Below are positions 44,528 to 54,905 of a stretch of DNA of 64,000 nt, one piece after another. The position numbers were made by a program, and so were the translations under genes. Position 1 is the first letter of the stretch. Each line of letters starts with the position of its first letter. The notes under the pieces are model-generated. The model worked only from the letters and a program-made list of their open reading frames with translations. It searched no databases and was not told where the DNA came from. Source of the DNA: Alnus glutinosa (Eukaryota > Streptophyta > Magnoliopsida > Fagales > Betulaceae); contig NC_084890.1 of the NCBI RefSeq assembly GCF_958979055.1, positions 29,557,116 through 29,621,115 of the forward strand, read 5' to 3'.

Positions 44528-46611
44528 AACCCAAACACATAGCTTTAAGGAACTAACAAAAGCTTTAGCCAAAGCGACACTCAAAGGGACAAAATCCTCG
44601 GGGACCAAAACAATAACTATTCTCCTTTCAAAGTTTTGAGCTTTTAAGTTTTAACCCCTCCTTTCAGCAACCATAGGAGCGTTTAACTGGTTTTGTAGAA
44701 AACCAAAAACAAGGCCAGGTTTTTGCAGAGAGAGGCAACATCTTTCGCTTCAATTAAAGTGGGAGAGAGTAAAAACTGGGAGAGAGGGGGAGAAGAGAGA
44801 AAATCATGGCTTTTAAAACTATCAGAGTTGAGGAAGATATTGTGTAAAAAGAGAGAGAGGAAAGTACTGAAAAGAGGTTTGTTTCAAAGACGAACTTACA
44901 GAAAGAGAGAGTAAGACGATTAGTGGAAGTGGGCGAAGAGGAAAGATGACAGTTTTCGTTCGGTGCAAACAGCGTTTAGAAAACTTCTGTTAGTTTCCTT
45001 TAAAACTACGTCGTTTGGACTAAAAATGGGGAAGTTTTAATCTTTACCGTAGATTTAAAATAACAGAAGATGTCCTGTTATTTTCTACAAAATGTAAGCC
45101 AGATCCGAAAAACATTATGAGTTTACAAGTTGAAAGCTTACAAGTTGTCCTGTCCAAAGAAGCTCTGAAACAAATTCCTGATGAAATGAGAATCTAGTTA
45201 GTTTTGAAAAACTAAAAGCTTGTGAAGAGGGTAAGTATGCAAACCTCAAGTAAACTTAAATTAAGATTAAAAAGGATGAGAAATGTCCTTACAGGCTTTC
45301 TCGACAATTAGGTGGCGCAGAGCTTTTTGGAAAGTTATTGTAAGAAAGATCTATTTGGCTGCACAAAAACGTATTTTCATTAGTAACTCGTTATAAATCC
45401 ATAAGAAAAGAAAAAGTATAGTTGAAAAGGTTTTGATAAACTAAAGATAATTGTAAAATAAATTCATTTGAATATTCCAGAAACACCTAGACAGATAAGA
45501 TCTGACCCTTACAGAAGTAGTATGACTGACTGCATCTAAATCAGTAGTTTAAGCTGTCAATTCCAGCTAAGATCACCAAACTTCCATAACCAACTCAAAA
45601 TTAATTGTGAACATGGAGTTTCCCAAATAACAGAGATCCAACGTTAATAATGGTAAAAAGAAATTTCTCTCCACTCTTTTTTTACTGGAGTCACATGGTG
45701 CAAGAAGAAAATCTATGCCAGTAGCAAAATCGGTTGAATTCACCCATTCAATATGACTGAAGGAGCTCTCCTGCTAACCATAAAGGGTTCATGAGATGAA
45801 TCAATGTCTAAAGTAATGTATATTTGAACATTATGGTGTCTGCAAAGATTAAATATATACAGAAACATAAAAAATTAAAGAAAAAAAATAATCATGCCAT
45901 GCAAATTTCAAATAGAGTTCAAAATGAATTATGTACTCGTTAGTATCTCGGGTTCTGATCCAGTCTGGAATAGTCCCATTGAGCAAATTGCTTGTAAGAA
46001 TCCTGTTCAAATAGCAACATAATCACGCTCTTGTTAAACTTCTATTTATATCATTACTAAAGGAGAAATATTCGAATATAAAATATACTTTGTGATGATA
46101 TATATATACACACACACACAGGTGTATTGGTAATCATAAGCAATATAATCTCTTTGTTGATAGTGAAATTCCTTATATCTTCACCTATTAACATTGGAGA
46201 AAAACCAAATCATTATTATTTGTGTGCTTTAAGCTGCTTTTTAATTGTTTATTTGAGCTCCTCTGCAATAGAGCTATATTTACAGGAGGGATACAGCAAC
46301 TGGAAATCGAAGGGCTTGCTTGATATTTTATGCAGGCTGGTCTTGAGCTCTACTGATTATCATATTTGGCGGGCCAGAAATGAAATTAAGCATGGTGGCC
46401 AACCAAAAACAGATGAACAAATTTTGAAGGTTATTTTTTGGGAAGTTCAATCCAGAATTTTGGGTAAAGGAAGATTCAAGAAGTCTAGGGGATATTTTGT
46501 TCTTCGTCGAAACTGAAATCTCACTGTAAACTTGTTGGTGTAATGCCAGATTCTAGTTTATTTTCTGGTTTCTTTGGTTAAGTTGTCTGTTGTAGGGTTT
46601 GGTTTTGTTTA

Positions 46612-46681
46612 TGTTGAAATTGCTCTGATACCATATTGAAATATTGCTATGATACCATGTTGAAATAGGGCTATGAAAACA
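46612..46681. repeat. 24-bp minisatellite with PBS-like motif at LTR edge
   Basis: Units tgttgaaattgctctgatacca, tattgaaatattgctatgat..., tgttgaaatagggctatgaa... follow each other. The first two carry gctctgatacca or gctatgatacca, the complement of the Met-tRNA primer site. The other LTR shows only one extra unit, next to the genuine primer site. Confidence 0.75.
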
Positions 46682-48853
46682 TGTTGAAATAATTGAGAGC
46701 AAAATAATGAAAGGGGAATAAGAGAAAGAACGGAAGAGAAAGAGCGGAAGCATATAATAGACTACATTGTGTTTAATGATTTCTTGACTTTTACTTGATT
46801 GTCTACAATACAAAGGTCCCTATTTATAGGGTTTAGAGTGAATACAAATATGGTAATCAAATCCCCATCAAATATGGTAATCAAATCCCCATGATTTGAT
46901 TACAATTAACCCATAAATAGAGAATATTATTATATCAACAAAATATGGAATATATGGAAAATATATTATATTTTCCATACATTATAACTTTCCATATATT
47001 CTAACACCCCCCTTCAAACTTAAGGTATAAGATTCTGGAAACTTGAGTTTGCAATAAATTTTTCTTCTTCTTTTGGAGATGACAACGATCGACAACGATG
47101 AGTGGAGGAAGTCGGCAATGGTGAAGATACACCTTAAATATCAATAGGCCAACTGTGGGCCAAAGTCAAATCAATAGGTCAACTGTGACTGGAATGGGCA
47201 TGAGTTTGAAACAATACCACAAATGCCAAAATAAAAGGGGTCATCTATGGGCTTAAGAAAGTGAGCCAACTATGCGCTAAAATGGGTATGAGTTTTAGAG
47301 AATACCTTAAATGCCAAAAGAAAAGAAAGATTTGGCCATCTATAGGCCAAAGAAAATGATGTGGCAATCGGTAGGCGCGGTGGGCTAAGAATTGATTGCG
47401 GGCAAACTGCAAGCCATAAGAGCCTAATTTAGGCGGCGATCGGTAGGCACTGTGGGCCTAGAACTGATCGTGGGCAGATTGCAGGTCAAAGGAAAATAAA
47501 GATGGGGCCATCTATGGGCCAAAAGAAAAAGATATGGCAATCGGTAGGCGCGGTGGGCCTATAATTGATTGCGGGCATACTGCGGGCCATAAGAGCCTAA
47601 TTTAGGCAGCGATCGGTAGGCAATGTGGGCCTAGAACTGATTGCAGGCAGACTGCGGGCCATAAGAAAAAAAGATTTTTTATTTTATTTTATTTTTTTAT
47701 TTTTTTATATATGGAAGGGTTCGGATCTGGTGCATGCAAGAGCACCTTAAACTTGTGAGCCCTCAGGGCTACAATCCGGTGTAGCGCAATTCAGGTGGAA
47801 CCGCTGGCTGGGTTCTGGTGTGGCGCAGGTACAGGTTGGACAGATGAACCCAACTGAACAACCAAGTTGATAGTGGCGCGAGAAAGCGCTTGGATGAAGG
47901 TGGCCGCGTTTTCATGATGGAGTCGAGTGGATCGACAGCCTCCGAACAAGGATCCGGTGGCTGTGTCTGAAAAAGTGGCATGTGGCGGCGTGAGGTGGAG
48001 CGTGGTGCAAGTTTGTCATCTGGGGAGGCACGTGAGACGGTTGTTGGGCACGTAGTTTCCACCAACGAGTAGATTGACCAATTATGATCCCGGATATGGT
48101 CTTAACGGCTAAATATGGCTGACAAAAGCGTCGCGTGGTGGCTGGTAGCGGCGCGTGGAGCGCGTGAGAAACTTGTATGGACTTCTGGTGGCGCGTGAGA
48201 GTGCGTCTTTGGTCGGAAGGCGGTGTTCTGGACATATCTGGGACGAACGACGGCATATCTGACTGATGGCGTGACTGTTGAGGTGGTTGGAGGACTGTGG
48301 TGACGCGAACGGATAGAATCTTTGGGCAGCGCATGGAGGTGCGTGACATGAGCGATGATGGTGATATTGGCGCCTGAGAAGCAGATCTTTGGATTGGCGC
48401 TGGTAGCAAGGTGTTTGGATGACTTTGGAGGGACGGGGTTTTAAAGACAAACTCTTGACAGCGGATGGACAAGGAAAGATGGAACAAGTCTATGAAAGAT
48501 GGCTCTGATACTATGTTGAAATAAGGCTTTGAGAACATGTTGAAATAATTGAGAACAGAATAATAAAATGGGAATAAGAGAAAGAACGGAAGAGAAAGAA
48601 CGGAAGCATATAATGGACTACATTGTGCTTAATGACTTCTTGACTTTTACTTGATTGTCTATAATACAAAGGTTCCTATTTATAGGGTTTAGAGTGAATA
48701 CAAATATGGTAATCAAATCCTCATCAAATATGGTAATCAAATCCCCATGATTTGATTACAATTAACCCATAAATAGAAAATATTACAATATCAACAAAAT
48801 ATGAAAAATATAATATATTTTCCATATATCCTAACCTTCCATATATTCTAACA
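46612..48853 (-). mobile_element. Non-autonomous LTR retrotransposon inside the LINE
   Basis: LTRs 46658-47006 and about 48513-48853, ending tgttagaatata on the element's strand. The primer-binding site (48494-48508 region, tagtatcagagcc on minus) places the 5' LTR on the right. The inside (about 1.5 kb) has no gag or pol; a 208-codon frame (48538-47912) is unlike any known protein. A tandem module (cggtaggcgcggtgggc and similar, 47365-47660) occurs. Flanks gttta/gtttg agree at 4 of 5 if the left end is at 46612. LTR ends and primer site suggest a Ty1/copia-derived element, but this is inference. Confidence 0.75.
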
Positions 48854-50176
48854 GTTTGGGCCCTTGTTTTGATCTCTGTTGTGTTTTTATCAGCTTGTTT
48901 TTTCCTGCCGGTCTGCTTTGTAAGTTGGTTTCAGTTGTTGAATGAGAAAAGTTTACTTATTCATAAAAAAAAAGAAAAAAAAAGAAATAGAGCTATATTT
49001 AGGGTTTTGACTCCACACACATACATGATTTCCAAATATGCTTGATCTTTGAAATCTGGAACATTTCCTTCCAATCTGTTGAAGCTGAGATCTCTGCATG
49101 GATATAACGATGAAAGAGTATTAGTAACAGAAAAGAAGGATTATAAAATGAGATATAAATGTCCATATTTTGAAGATATTGGAAGAAAAAAAATTGAAAG
49201 AGAGACTTGAATGTCCATATTACAATGGAAATGTAGGTTGGAACAGATTCCATAGACAGCCTAACTAGAGCGCACATTGTTCAAAGGTATCTTAAGGCAG
49301 CAGCCGCAATGGGCCAAAGGAGTAGGAGGGGGTGGATCATGGCTGCCATTCCTACAATGAGTATTGGTTGGAAACCTTAGATAGCTACTTTCTAAAAGGT
49401 GTAGATTGCAAAGATTAGAAGCAATCATCATTGTTTTCAAAGGCTATATGATGAAAGCAGAGAATTAATTATTACATATTCATTAGATGAACGATGTTTC
49501 CCCATCCTTATTTCAAATTAATGTTACTCCAAAAACTACACCTTGGTTTGATGGTTTCTGTAGATAATCTTAATTCTAGAAAAGAATGACCAAAATCTTT
49601 ATTGAAATAGTTATCCACTACTAGCTTTAAGAATAGGGTACCATGAAAACCCAAAGTCCATAAATTTTAACATGCCAATTTCTACTTACACTACCCAAAA
49701 ACAAATAGGAAAAAAGACAACTTTACGCCTGTATGTATGTACAGTATAATGTTCTTAATGGAGATAATCCAACCATCTGGGGTTTGTAGTTCAGTAATAT
49801 TTCAGCAAATGAAACAAAAGAAAAAAAAGAAAGGAAAAAAAAAAAAGAGAGAGGAAAACAGAAAGGAAAGAAGACCTACAGAGTTTGTAGTACTGTCATT
49901 TTTGATATATTTGGGGAGATTGGTCCGTAAAGATTGCAGCTCCTCAACATCCTGCAATGTCAACTGCAGTCATCTAAGCAAAATTGCTATAAACTTGTAT
50001 CATTTAAGTTGTTGAAATTTTACAGAAAAAGAATCACTTACAATCTTTTCATGACTGTCATGTTACTTAAGGATGGAAATTCAGAACCCTCACCAAGTAA
50101 GTCACTAATCCTTCTGCATTAAATTGCATTATTAATAACTGTTAGTGTCTTAAGATTTTAGATAAATCATAATGAA

Positions 50177-50180
<4 letters not shown>

Positions 50181-50216
<36 letters not shown>
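50181..50216 (+). repeat. (GA)n microsatellite
   Basis: Uninterrupted ga run of about 36 bases. Confidence 0.95.
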
Positions 50217-50221
<5 letters not shown>

Positions 50222-50539
50222 GAACAGGCAAAAAAACATTTGGGATTCCAAAAAAAAAAATCTTAGGACTGGGCGGGATGGCAGTAGGATGGTGGCTTAT
50301 AAGGTAGCATTTATCTTAAATTTAACTTTTGACAAAGAGTTTGTTAATTTTAACTCTTAGCTTTAATTTTTTGTGTGTTTTGTTAAAAATTTAGAGAAAA
50401 ATTAAATTTAAAGAGCTGATCGTAAGTGCTCTAACCCTTTTCTCATTTCTTGAATGATGTCCTAATTTTTTTTTAAAAAAAAGAAAAAGAAAAAACACAT
50501 TAATATTGCCACGGGAGGAGCAAGGAGCTCTATGTCTTT

Positions 50540-50884
50540 ATTCACGGCCAAACGACGCCGTAGAATCCCGCTTCATTGCTACTGGCGCGCGACACATACG
50601 GTATAACTTTCGCGTCTGGTTCTCCATCCTTAATTTGTCGGTAAACACAAAACATTCATGTGGTTGTGGTGGCCGACATCTAAATTTTCTACGCACAATA
50701 TTTTTTTCATGAAATTAATGGTTGATGTAAGCTAGTCAACTGCTGCCGGCCCTGGGATTTAATGTTTTTTTAATCTTAATAGGCTGAGGATTTAATGTTT
50801 AGATTTTCATTCCCACCAACCTGAAATGATGGAAAATATATTTTACATATATATAGAAATTAAGAAGAAGAAAGAGCTCCTCAC
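50540..50884. repeat. Kinase-gene DNA duplicated at 32570-32810 and 34930-35026
   Basis: Shares acggccaaacgacgccgtag and ttagattttcattcccacca with the 32-35 kb region, but here the two parts are contiguous. The other copy has about 2.1 kb inserted (gag remnant). It lies in the first intron region of the decayed kinase. Confidence 0.75.
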
Positions 50885-50990
50885 CTTCATCATCAGGAGT
50901 AGGCCCTAGACGGCCTGCTTGGGCTTCCATGCAAATAAGCGAGATGATGAGTAGAATAAAGTAAATATAAGGAAGAAACCTTGCCATCAT
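50885..50990 (-). pseudogene. Signal-peptide exon of the decayed kinase
   Basis: Begins MMARFLPYIYFILLIISL, a hydrophobic secretion signal, and ends PTPDDEG at a gtgagg donor. The family's usual first exon ends the same way, before the VEALREI part that is not found here. Confidence 0.82.
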
Positions 50991-51057
50991 CTCTCCTCTA
51001 CTGTCAAGGCTAATATTCCAAGAGCTCGATCTGTTTGCAAAGACGCACAGAAAATGT

Positions 51058-51058
51058 G

Positions 51059-51129
<71 letters not shown>

Positions 51130-51176
51130 TTCAGATTGACTCTTTTTTTTGTCTATGCATCGGTCGATCTGAACCC

Positions 51177-51232
<56 letters not shown>
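51058..51232. repeat. Palindromic microsatellite, (AT)n(AG)n ... (CT)n(AT)n
   Basis: Left arm: (at) 51058-51084 and (ag) 51085-51126, then ggttcagat. Right arm: atctgaacc, (ct) 51177-51200 and (at) to 51232. The arms pair perfectly apart from length. The loop is about 30 bases. Confidence 0.9.
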
Positions 51233-51494
51233 GGATAGTCCATCTATGTGTCCGCGATTATGTAAAATAAAAATAAGTAAATATTAAACTTAATTTCATA
51301 TTAAGTTATAAATTATAATTTTATATTATAAAAGTTATATATCCATAAAATAAATTTTAAAAAGACTTTCTATTTCGAATACGAAAGTTTTTTAGTTTGC
51401 AATTAACATGTATAAGAAAAAATTCAAAAAAAAAAAAACTTTGGCATCTCATTCAAATTATGTTTGACGAAAGTCTTTCATGAAATAAAATTTA

Positions 51495-52561
51495 GGGTTA
51501 AAGACCTTTTTGATACCTGTGTTTAGAAATTTTATTTTTTGGTACCTCAGTTTCAATTCGCGTCATAAATGGTACCTAGATTTTGGGAAAAGACGGATAT
51601 GGTACTTCTGTCCATTTTTCCGTCTAAAATTTAACAGATTGCCACGTGTCTACTCTCAAGTATTGACACGTGACACAATGTAAAAAAAAAATTACTAAAC
51701 AGAAAATAAAAAATCTTTAAAAATTAATAAAAATTTAAAAATAAGAAAACCTTCTAAAAAAAATATTAAAAACTTTCAAAAAGTAATTGAAAAAAAAACA
51801 AAAAAACAAAGGGGTAGGGGCCACCACCAATGGCTAAAAAAAAAAAAAAAATTGTGAGGGTTTTGGCCCTTGGGGTGGCCGAACCACCCTCGTGGCACAT
51901 GGAGGTGGTTTGTCCACCCCATGGCCAAAGAGAAAAAAGAAAAATAAAATAAAATAAAATTAGAGGGTTTGGCCTTGGGGGTGGCCACCCCCCAAGGGCC
52001 ACGGGGTGGGTTCGGCCACTCCCAGGCTGGCCAGTCTAGGAGTGGCCAAACCACTTGACCACCCCCATGGCCAAACCCTCTAAAAGAAAAAGAAAAAAAG
52101 TTTCTAGGGTTTGGCCTTGGGCGCCAAAACCCTCACAATTTTTATTTTTTTTTATTTTTTTTTATTTCTCTTTGACCATGCTACCCCCAGACCAGCAAAG
52201 GGGGTGCCCGAGCCTACCCCTAGGACAAAATGGGGGTGGCATTTTGCCCAAAGCAACCCCTCGTTTTTTTTTTTCAATTTTTTTTTAAAAGTTTTTAATA
52301 ATTTAATTTTTTAAAAGTTTTGTTATTTTTATTAATTTTTAAAGATTTTTATTTTATGTTTTTTAATTTTTTTTACATTGTGCCATGTGTCAACACTTGA
52401 GAGTAGACAAGTGGCAATCCGTTAAATTTTGGACGGAAAAATAGATGAAGGTATTATATCCGTCTTTTCTCAAAATCCAGGTACCATTTGCGATGTAAAT
52501 TGAAACTGGGGTACCAAAAAATAAAGTTTCCAAAACACAGGTACCAAAAAGCCTTTAACCC
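51495..52561. mobile_element. Mutator-like non-autonomous element, GC-rich core (1,067 bp)
   Basis: Perfect 9-bp target duplication taaaattta at 51486-51494 and 52562-52570. Ends gggttaaag and complement; arms pair for about 190 bp (ggtacc, agacggatatggta, gccacgtgtc). The core (51820-52260) is GC-rich with ggccaccc/gggtggcc motifs, poly(A) and poly(T) runs. No transposase. The short open frames across the core are low-complexity. Confidence 0.92.
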
Positions 52562-52689
52562 TAAAATTTATCCATTATCATTTTTATAGTTAAATCTTTA
52601 CCAATTTCTTTATCAATATAAACCACTAAATGATCTGCTTAAAACTCATTTGCCATCTGGTAGTGAAAAAGTTATTATTGAAAGAGTAA

Positions 52690-52870
52690 TTTTTTTGCAC
52701 AACTTTTGTACAACTTTAACAACTTTTATTTTTTTATTTTTTTTTTATTTTTTTATGATCAATCATTGGATCTGTTTTCCTACATGTGGGCCATAAATAT
52801 CCAATGGTTGATCTTAAAAAAAATTGTTAAAGTTGTACAAAAAGTGTACGAAAGTTGTGCAAAAAACATT
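52690..52870. mobile_element. Palindromic MITE (about 180 bp)
   Basis: Ends tttttttgcacaacttttgta and complement tgtacgaaagttgtgcaaaaa. Inner arms tgatcaatcattgga and tccaatggttgatc pair. No clear target duplication. Confidence 0.75.
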
Positions 52871-53049
52871 ATTCGTTAAATTCGGCTAATTACTTTAACT
52901 AAAAAATTGACACTTGACCAACAGACCAAAGATATTCTATCCGATTTAAATTTCTAATATATATGTTTTGATTTATTTTTTATGTATCATATTTAAAATA
53001 ACACTTGTCCCAATTTCAGCCAATTCTCTTGAAAATATCAGCTATTATA

Positions 53050-53415
53050 TATATGATATTGGAACAGATATTGATTGATCTTTAGGTCTCCATGGATGCT
53101 GCCCTGAAAGTAGACCTGAACATGCATGCATATATGGAAGTATTCAAAGTCCATCTCTGCATGCATATCAGAATTCTTTTAGGATATGGAAATAATGGAA
53201 TATTATATAGACATCCTGGATTAAGGAAAAGTATGCCCCAATACTTGATGCATTAAGGAATCAGCCCGGCCGATTTCCTGGTAAAATACAAATTGCAGAA
53301 AAGAAAAATAAAAAAAATTTAAAAAAAGGAAAAAAAAATGTTTATTCAACCTCTAAAATAAATGCTACCCCCTAAACAATGTCTCCCTCTAAAATTAAGG
53401 AACAAACAATACAGA
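53050..53415 (+). repeat. Inverted copy of a kinase intron (homologous to 40440-40880)
   Basis: Reverse complement of the intron between 39965 and 40984: attgattgatctttag, gctgccctga with acctgaacatg, gcatatcag, cctggattaag, gccccaatactt and cctggtaaaat all occur in the same order. So a piece of a kinase gene lies here in the opposite direction. Confidence 0.82.
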
Positions 53416-53416
53416 G

Positions 53417-54002
53417 AGATTGGTGCTCCATATATATATATATATATATATAACAATTGACACGTACATATAGAAACATCTTAGAATGAATCCAACCAAA
53501 CAATCAAAAGACTTGTTTGTTAACTTTAATTTCTAGCGCGTCTTCTGCATGTCATAGAAGGAATCCCATCTCATGCATGCATATCAATTTGCATCACAAA
53601 CAATTGAAAGGTCCCCTGAGAAAGCAAAATAAAGACAAGGAAATAAAATGCTAACAACTGACAACTGTGTCAATGAAATCGACCCCTGCATTATCTATTG
53701 ATGTCACAGAAAGTACAAAGTTGTTCAACTTTGCCTGTTTAATTTGACCTGTCGTTTCTTGGTGCATGTAAAGATTGAAACAGAAAATAACATAATAAAA
53801 TAAGTTAATGACACGGAACTAAGATTTAATTCATTGGCTGAAACGGCTAGGAGAAATTAAATTTTCATTCTAAAAAAGATAAGCGTACATATATAGAGTA
53901 GTTAAAAAAAAAAAACCTTAATACACCTAAATCTAGGGTTAAATTTTTTTGACATGACTCATAAACTCGATATGAAATAAATAATATAGTGAGATTTGTG
54001 CT

Positions 54003-54056
<54 letters not shown>

Positions 54057-54530
54057 TCATCATGCATATGATCAATTTGCATCACAAACAATTGAAAGGT
54101 CCCTTGAGAAAGCAAAATAAAGACAAGGAAATAAAATGCTAACAACTGTGTCAATGAAATCATTGAAATCCACCCCTGCATTATCTATTAATGTCACACA
54201 AAGTACAAAGTTGTTCAACTTTGCTTGTTTAATTTGACCTGTCGTTTCTTGGTGCATATAAAGATCGAAACAGAAAATAACATAATAAAATAAGTTAATC
54301 ACACAGAACTAAAATTTAATTCATAAGCTGAAACGGCTAGGAGAAATTTTCATTCTAAAAAAAGATATATAGAGTACATGCATATATATAGAGTAGTTTT
54401 TTTAAAAAATAAAAAATAAAAAATCACTTAAAACTCAAAACCTTAATACACCTAAATTTATGATTAAAATTTTTTGACACATGACCCGTAATTTCGATAT
54501 GAAGTCAATACAAAATTAGGAGTTAAGATT
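53417..54530. repeat. Tandem duplication, period about 575 bp
   Basis: Copy 1 53417-53989, copy 2 53990-54530. Both start gagatt.gtgctccatatat with a (ta)n run and contain caatttgcatcacaaacaat, gctaacaactg, ttcaactttgc, gacctgtcgtttcttggtgc and gctgaaacggctaggagaaa. The (ta)n run in copy 2 is longer (54006-54051). No gene. Confidence 0.88.
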
Positions 54531-54674
54531 GAATAATTTGACTTGTTTAATTAAATAGATCGGACGGATTAAATTTGACATATATAATGTTATACTCGTG
54601 CTTCAAAAGTTTTACAGACACGTATATATAAAGTAGAGAAAAAAAAAATAAAATAAAATAAAAGACTTCCCCAC

Positions 54675-54771
54675 CTTCATCATGAGGAGTGCTTGTGCTT
54701 CCATGCACAAAAGCAAGATGAGTACAATAAATTAAAGCAAAGATATAAGGAAGAAGTGTTGCGGCCATCAT
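54675..54771 (-). pseudogene. Orphan signal-peptide exon, second stranded copy
   Basis: Starts at 54771 with MMAATLLPYIFALIYCTHLA and ends PHDEG before gtgggg. It aligns with the exons at 35027 and 50885, and its upstream flank (gatgttacttaaggg) matches 35250. Left of it are the tandem repeat and the inverted intron, not LRR exons. Confidence 0.75.
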
Positions 54772-54905
54772 CTCCTCTACTGATCGTAAGGCTATTCCAC
54801 GAGGTCCGCTTAATTGCAAAAGCTGCACAGAAAATATCATTACTAAATTATTTAATTGATGTTACTTAAGGGACCCTTCACATTTAAGAGACACGGACTG
54901 TTGTA

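Larger units (their letters stand above)
46283..48985 (+). mobile_element. 5'-truncated LINE, split by an LTR element
   Basis: Flanked by a perfect 16-bp duplication, aatagagctatattta at 46267-46282 and 48986-49001, and ending in a poly(A)-rich tail. The left part codes for a LINE C-terminus (YHIWRARNEIKHGG, GKGRFKKSRG) to a stop at 46514-46516. The 3' UTR is cut by the element at 46612-48853 and resumes with gtttgggcccttgttttg. It sits in an intron of the decayed kinase. Confidence 0.88.
45937..50113 (-). pseudogene. LRR exons of the decayed kinase
   Basis: Four short exons with proper splice sites: 50042-50113 (ISDLLGEGSEFPSLSNM), 49880-49951 (LRSCNLYGPISPNISKM), 49025-49093 (LSFNRLEGNVPDF) and 45937-46002 (LTSNLLNGTIPDWI). 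Between the last two lies the LINE insertion. The full family has about ten such exons, so at least half are gone. 49100-49879 and 50114-50884 contain no further exon I can support; an AG/GT-bounded reading near 49290-49440 (LLESSYLRFPTNTHC) is doubtful. Confidence 0.82.
39170..50990 (-). pseudogene. LRR-malectin receptor-like kinase (LRR-VIII-2 type), decayed copy
   Basis: Exons read on the minus strand: 50885-50990 (signal peptide), 50042-50113, 49880-49951, 49025-49093 and 45937-46002 (LRRs), 43999-44042 (Cys-containing linker), 43377-43753 and 43116-43311 (malectin), 42642-42774 (membrane segment), 41692-41810, 41348-41558, 40984-41218, 39815-39965 and 39170-39553 (kinase). The order and 72-base LRR exons fit the plant family of At1g07650, At1g53430 and RKF1. 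Only four LRR exons were found, and the N-terminal region after the signal peptide is missing. The glycine-rich loop is GECGFG, AK after DFGL is replaced by E, and a TGA at 40998-41000 stops translation in the activation segment. Introns hold a TRIM, a LINE and an LTR element. Confidence 0.88.

Noticed and set aside
47769..48538. Minus-strand frames of 98-208 codons in the LTR element
   Set aside because: Ser/Pro/His/Arg-rich without gag or pol motifs; they arise from GC-rich repeat modules.
49290..49440. Possible extra extracellular exon of the decayed kinase (Pro-rich, Cys-rich reading)
   Set aside because: No family motif and a stop in the reading; splice signals are too weak to support it.
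50181..50216. Regular short repeats that might suggest CRISPR
   Set aside because: A dinucleotide microsatellite in plant DNA; no spacers.
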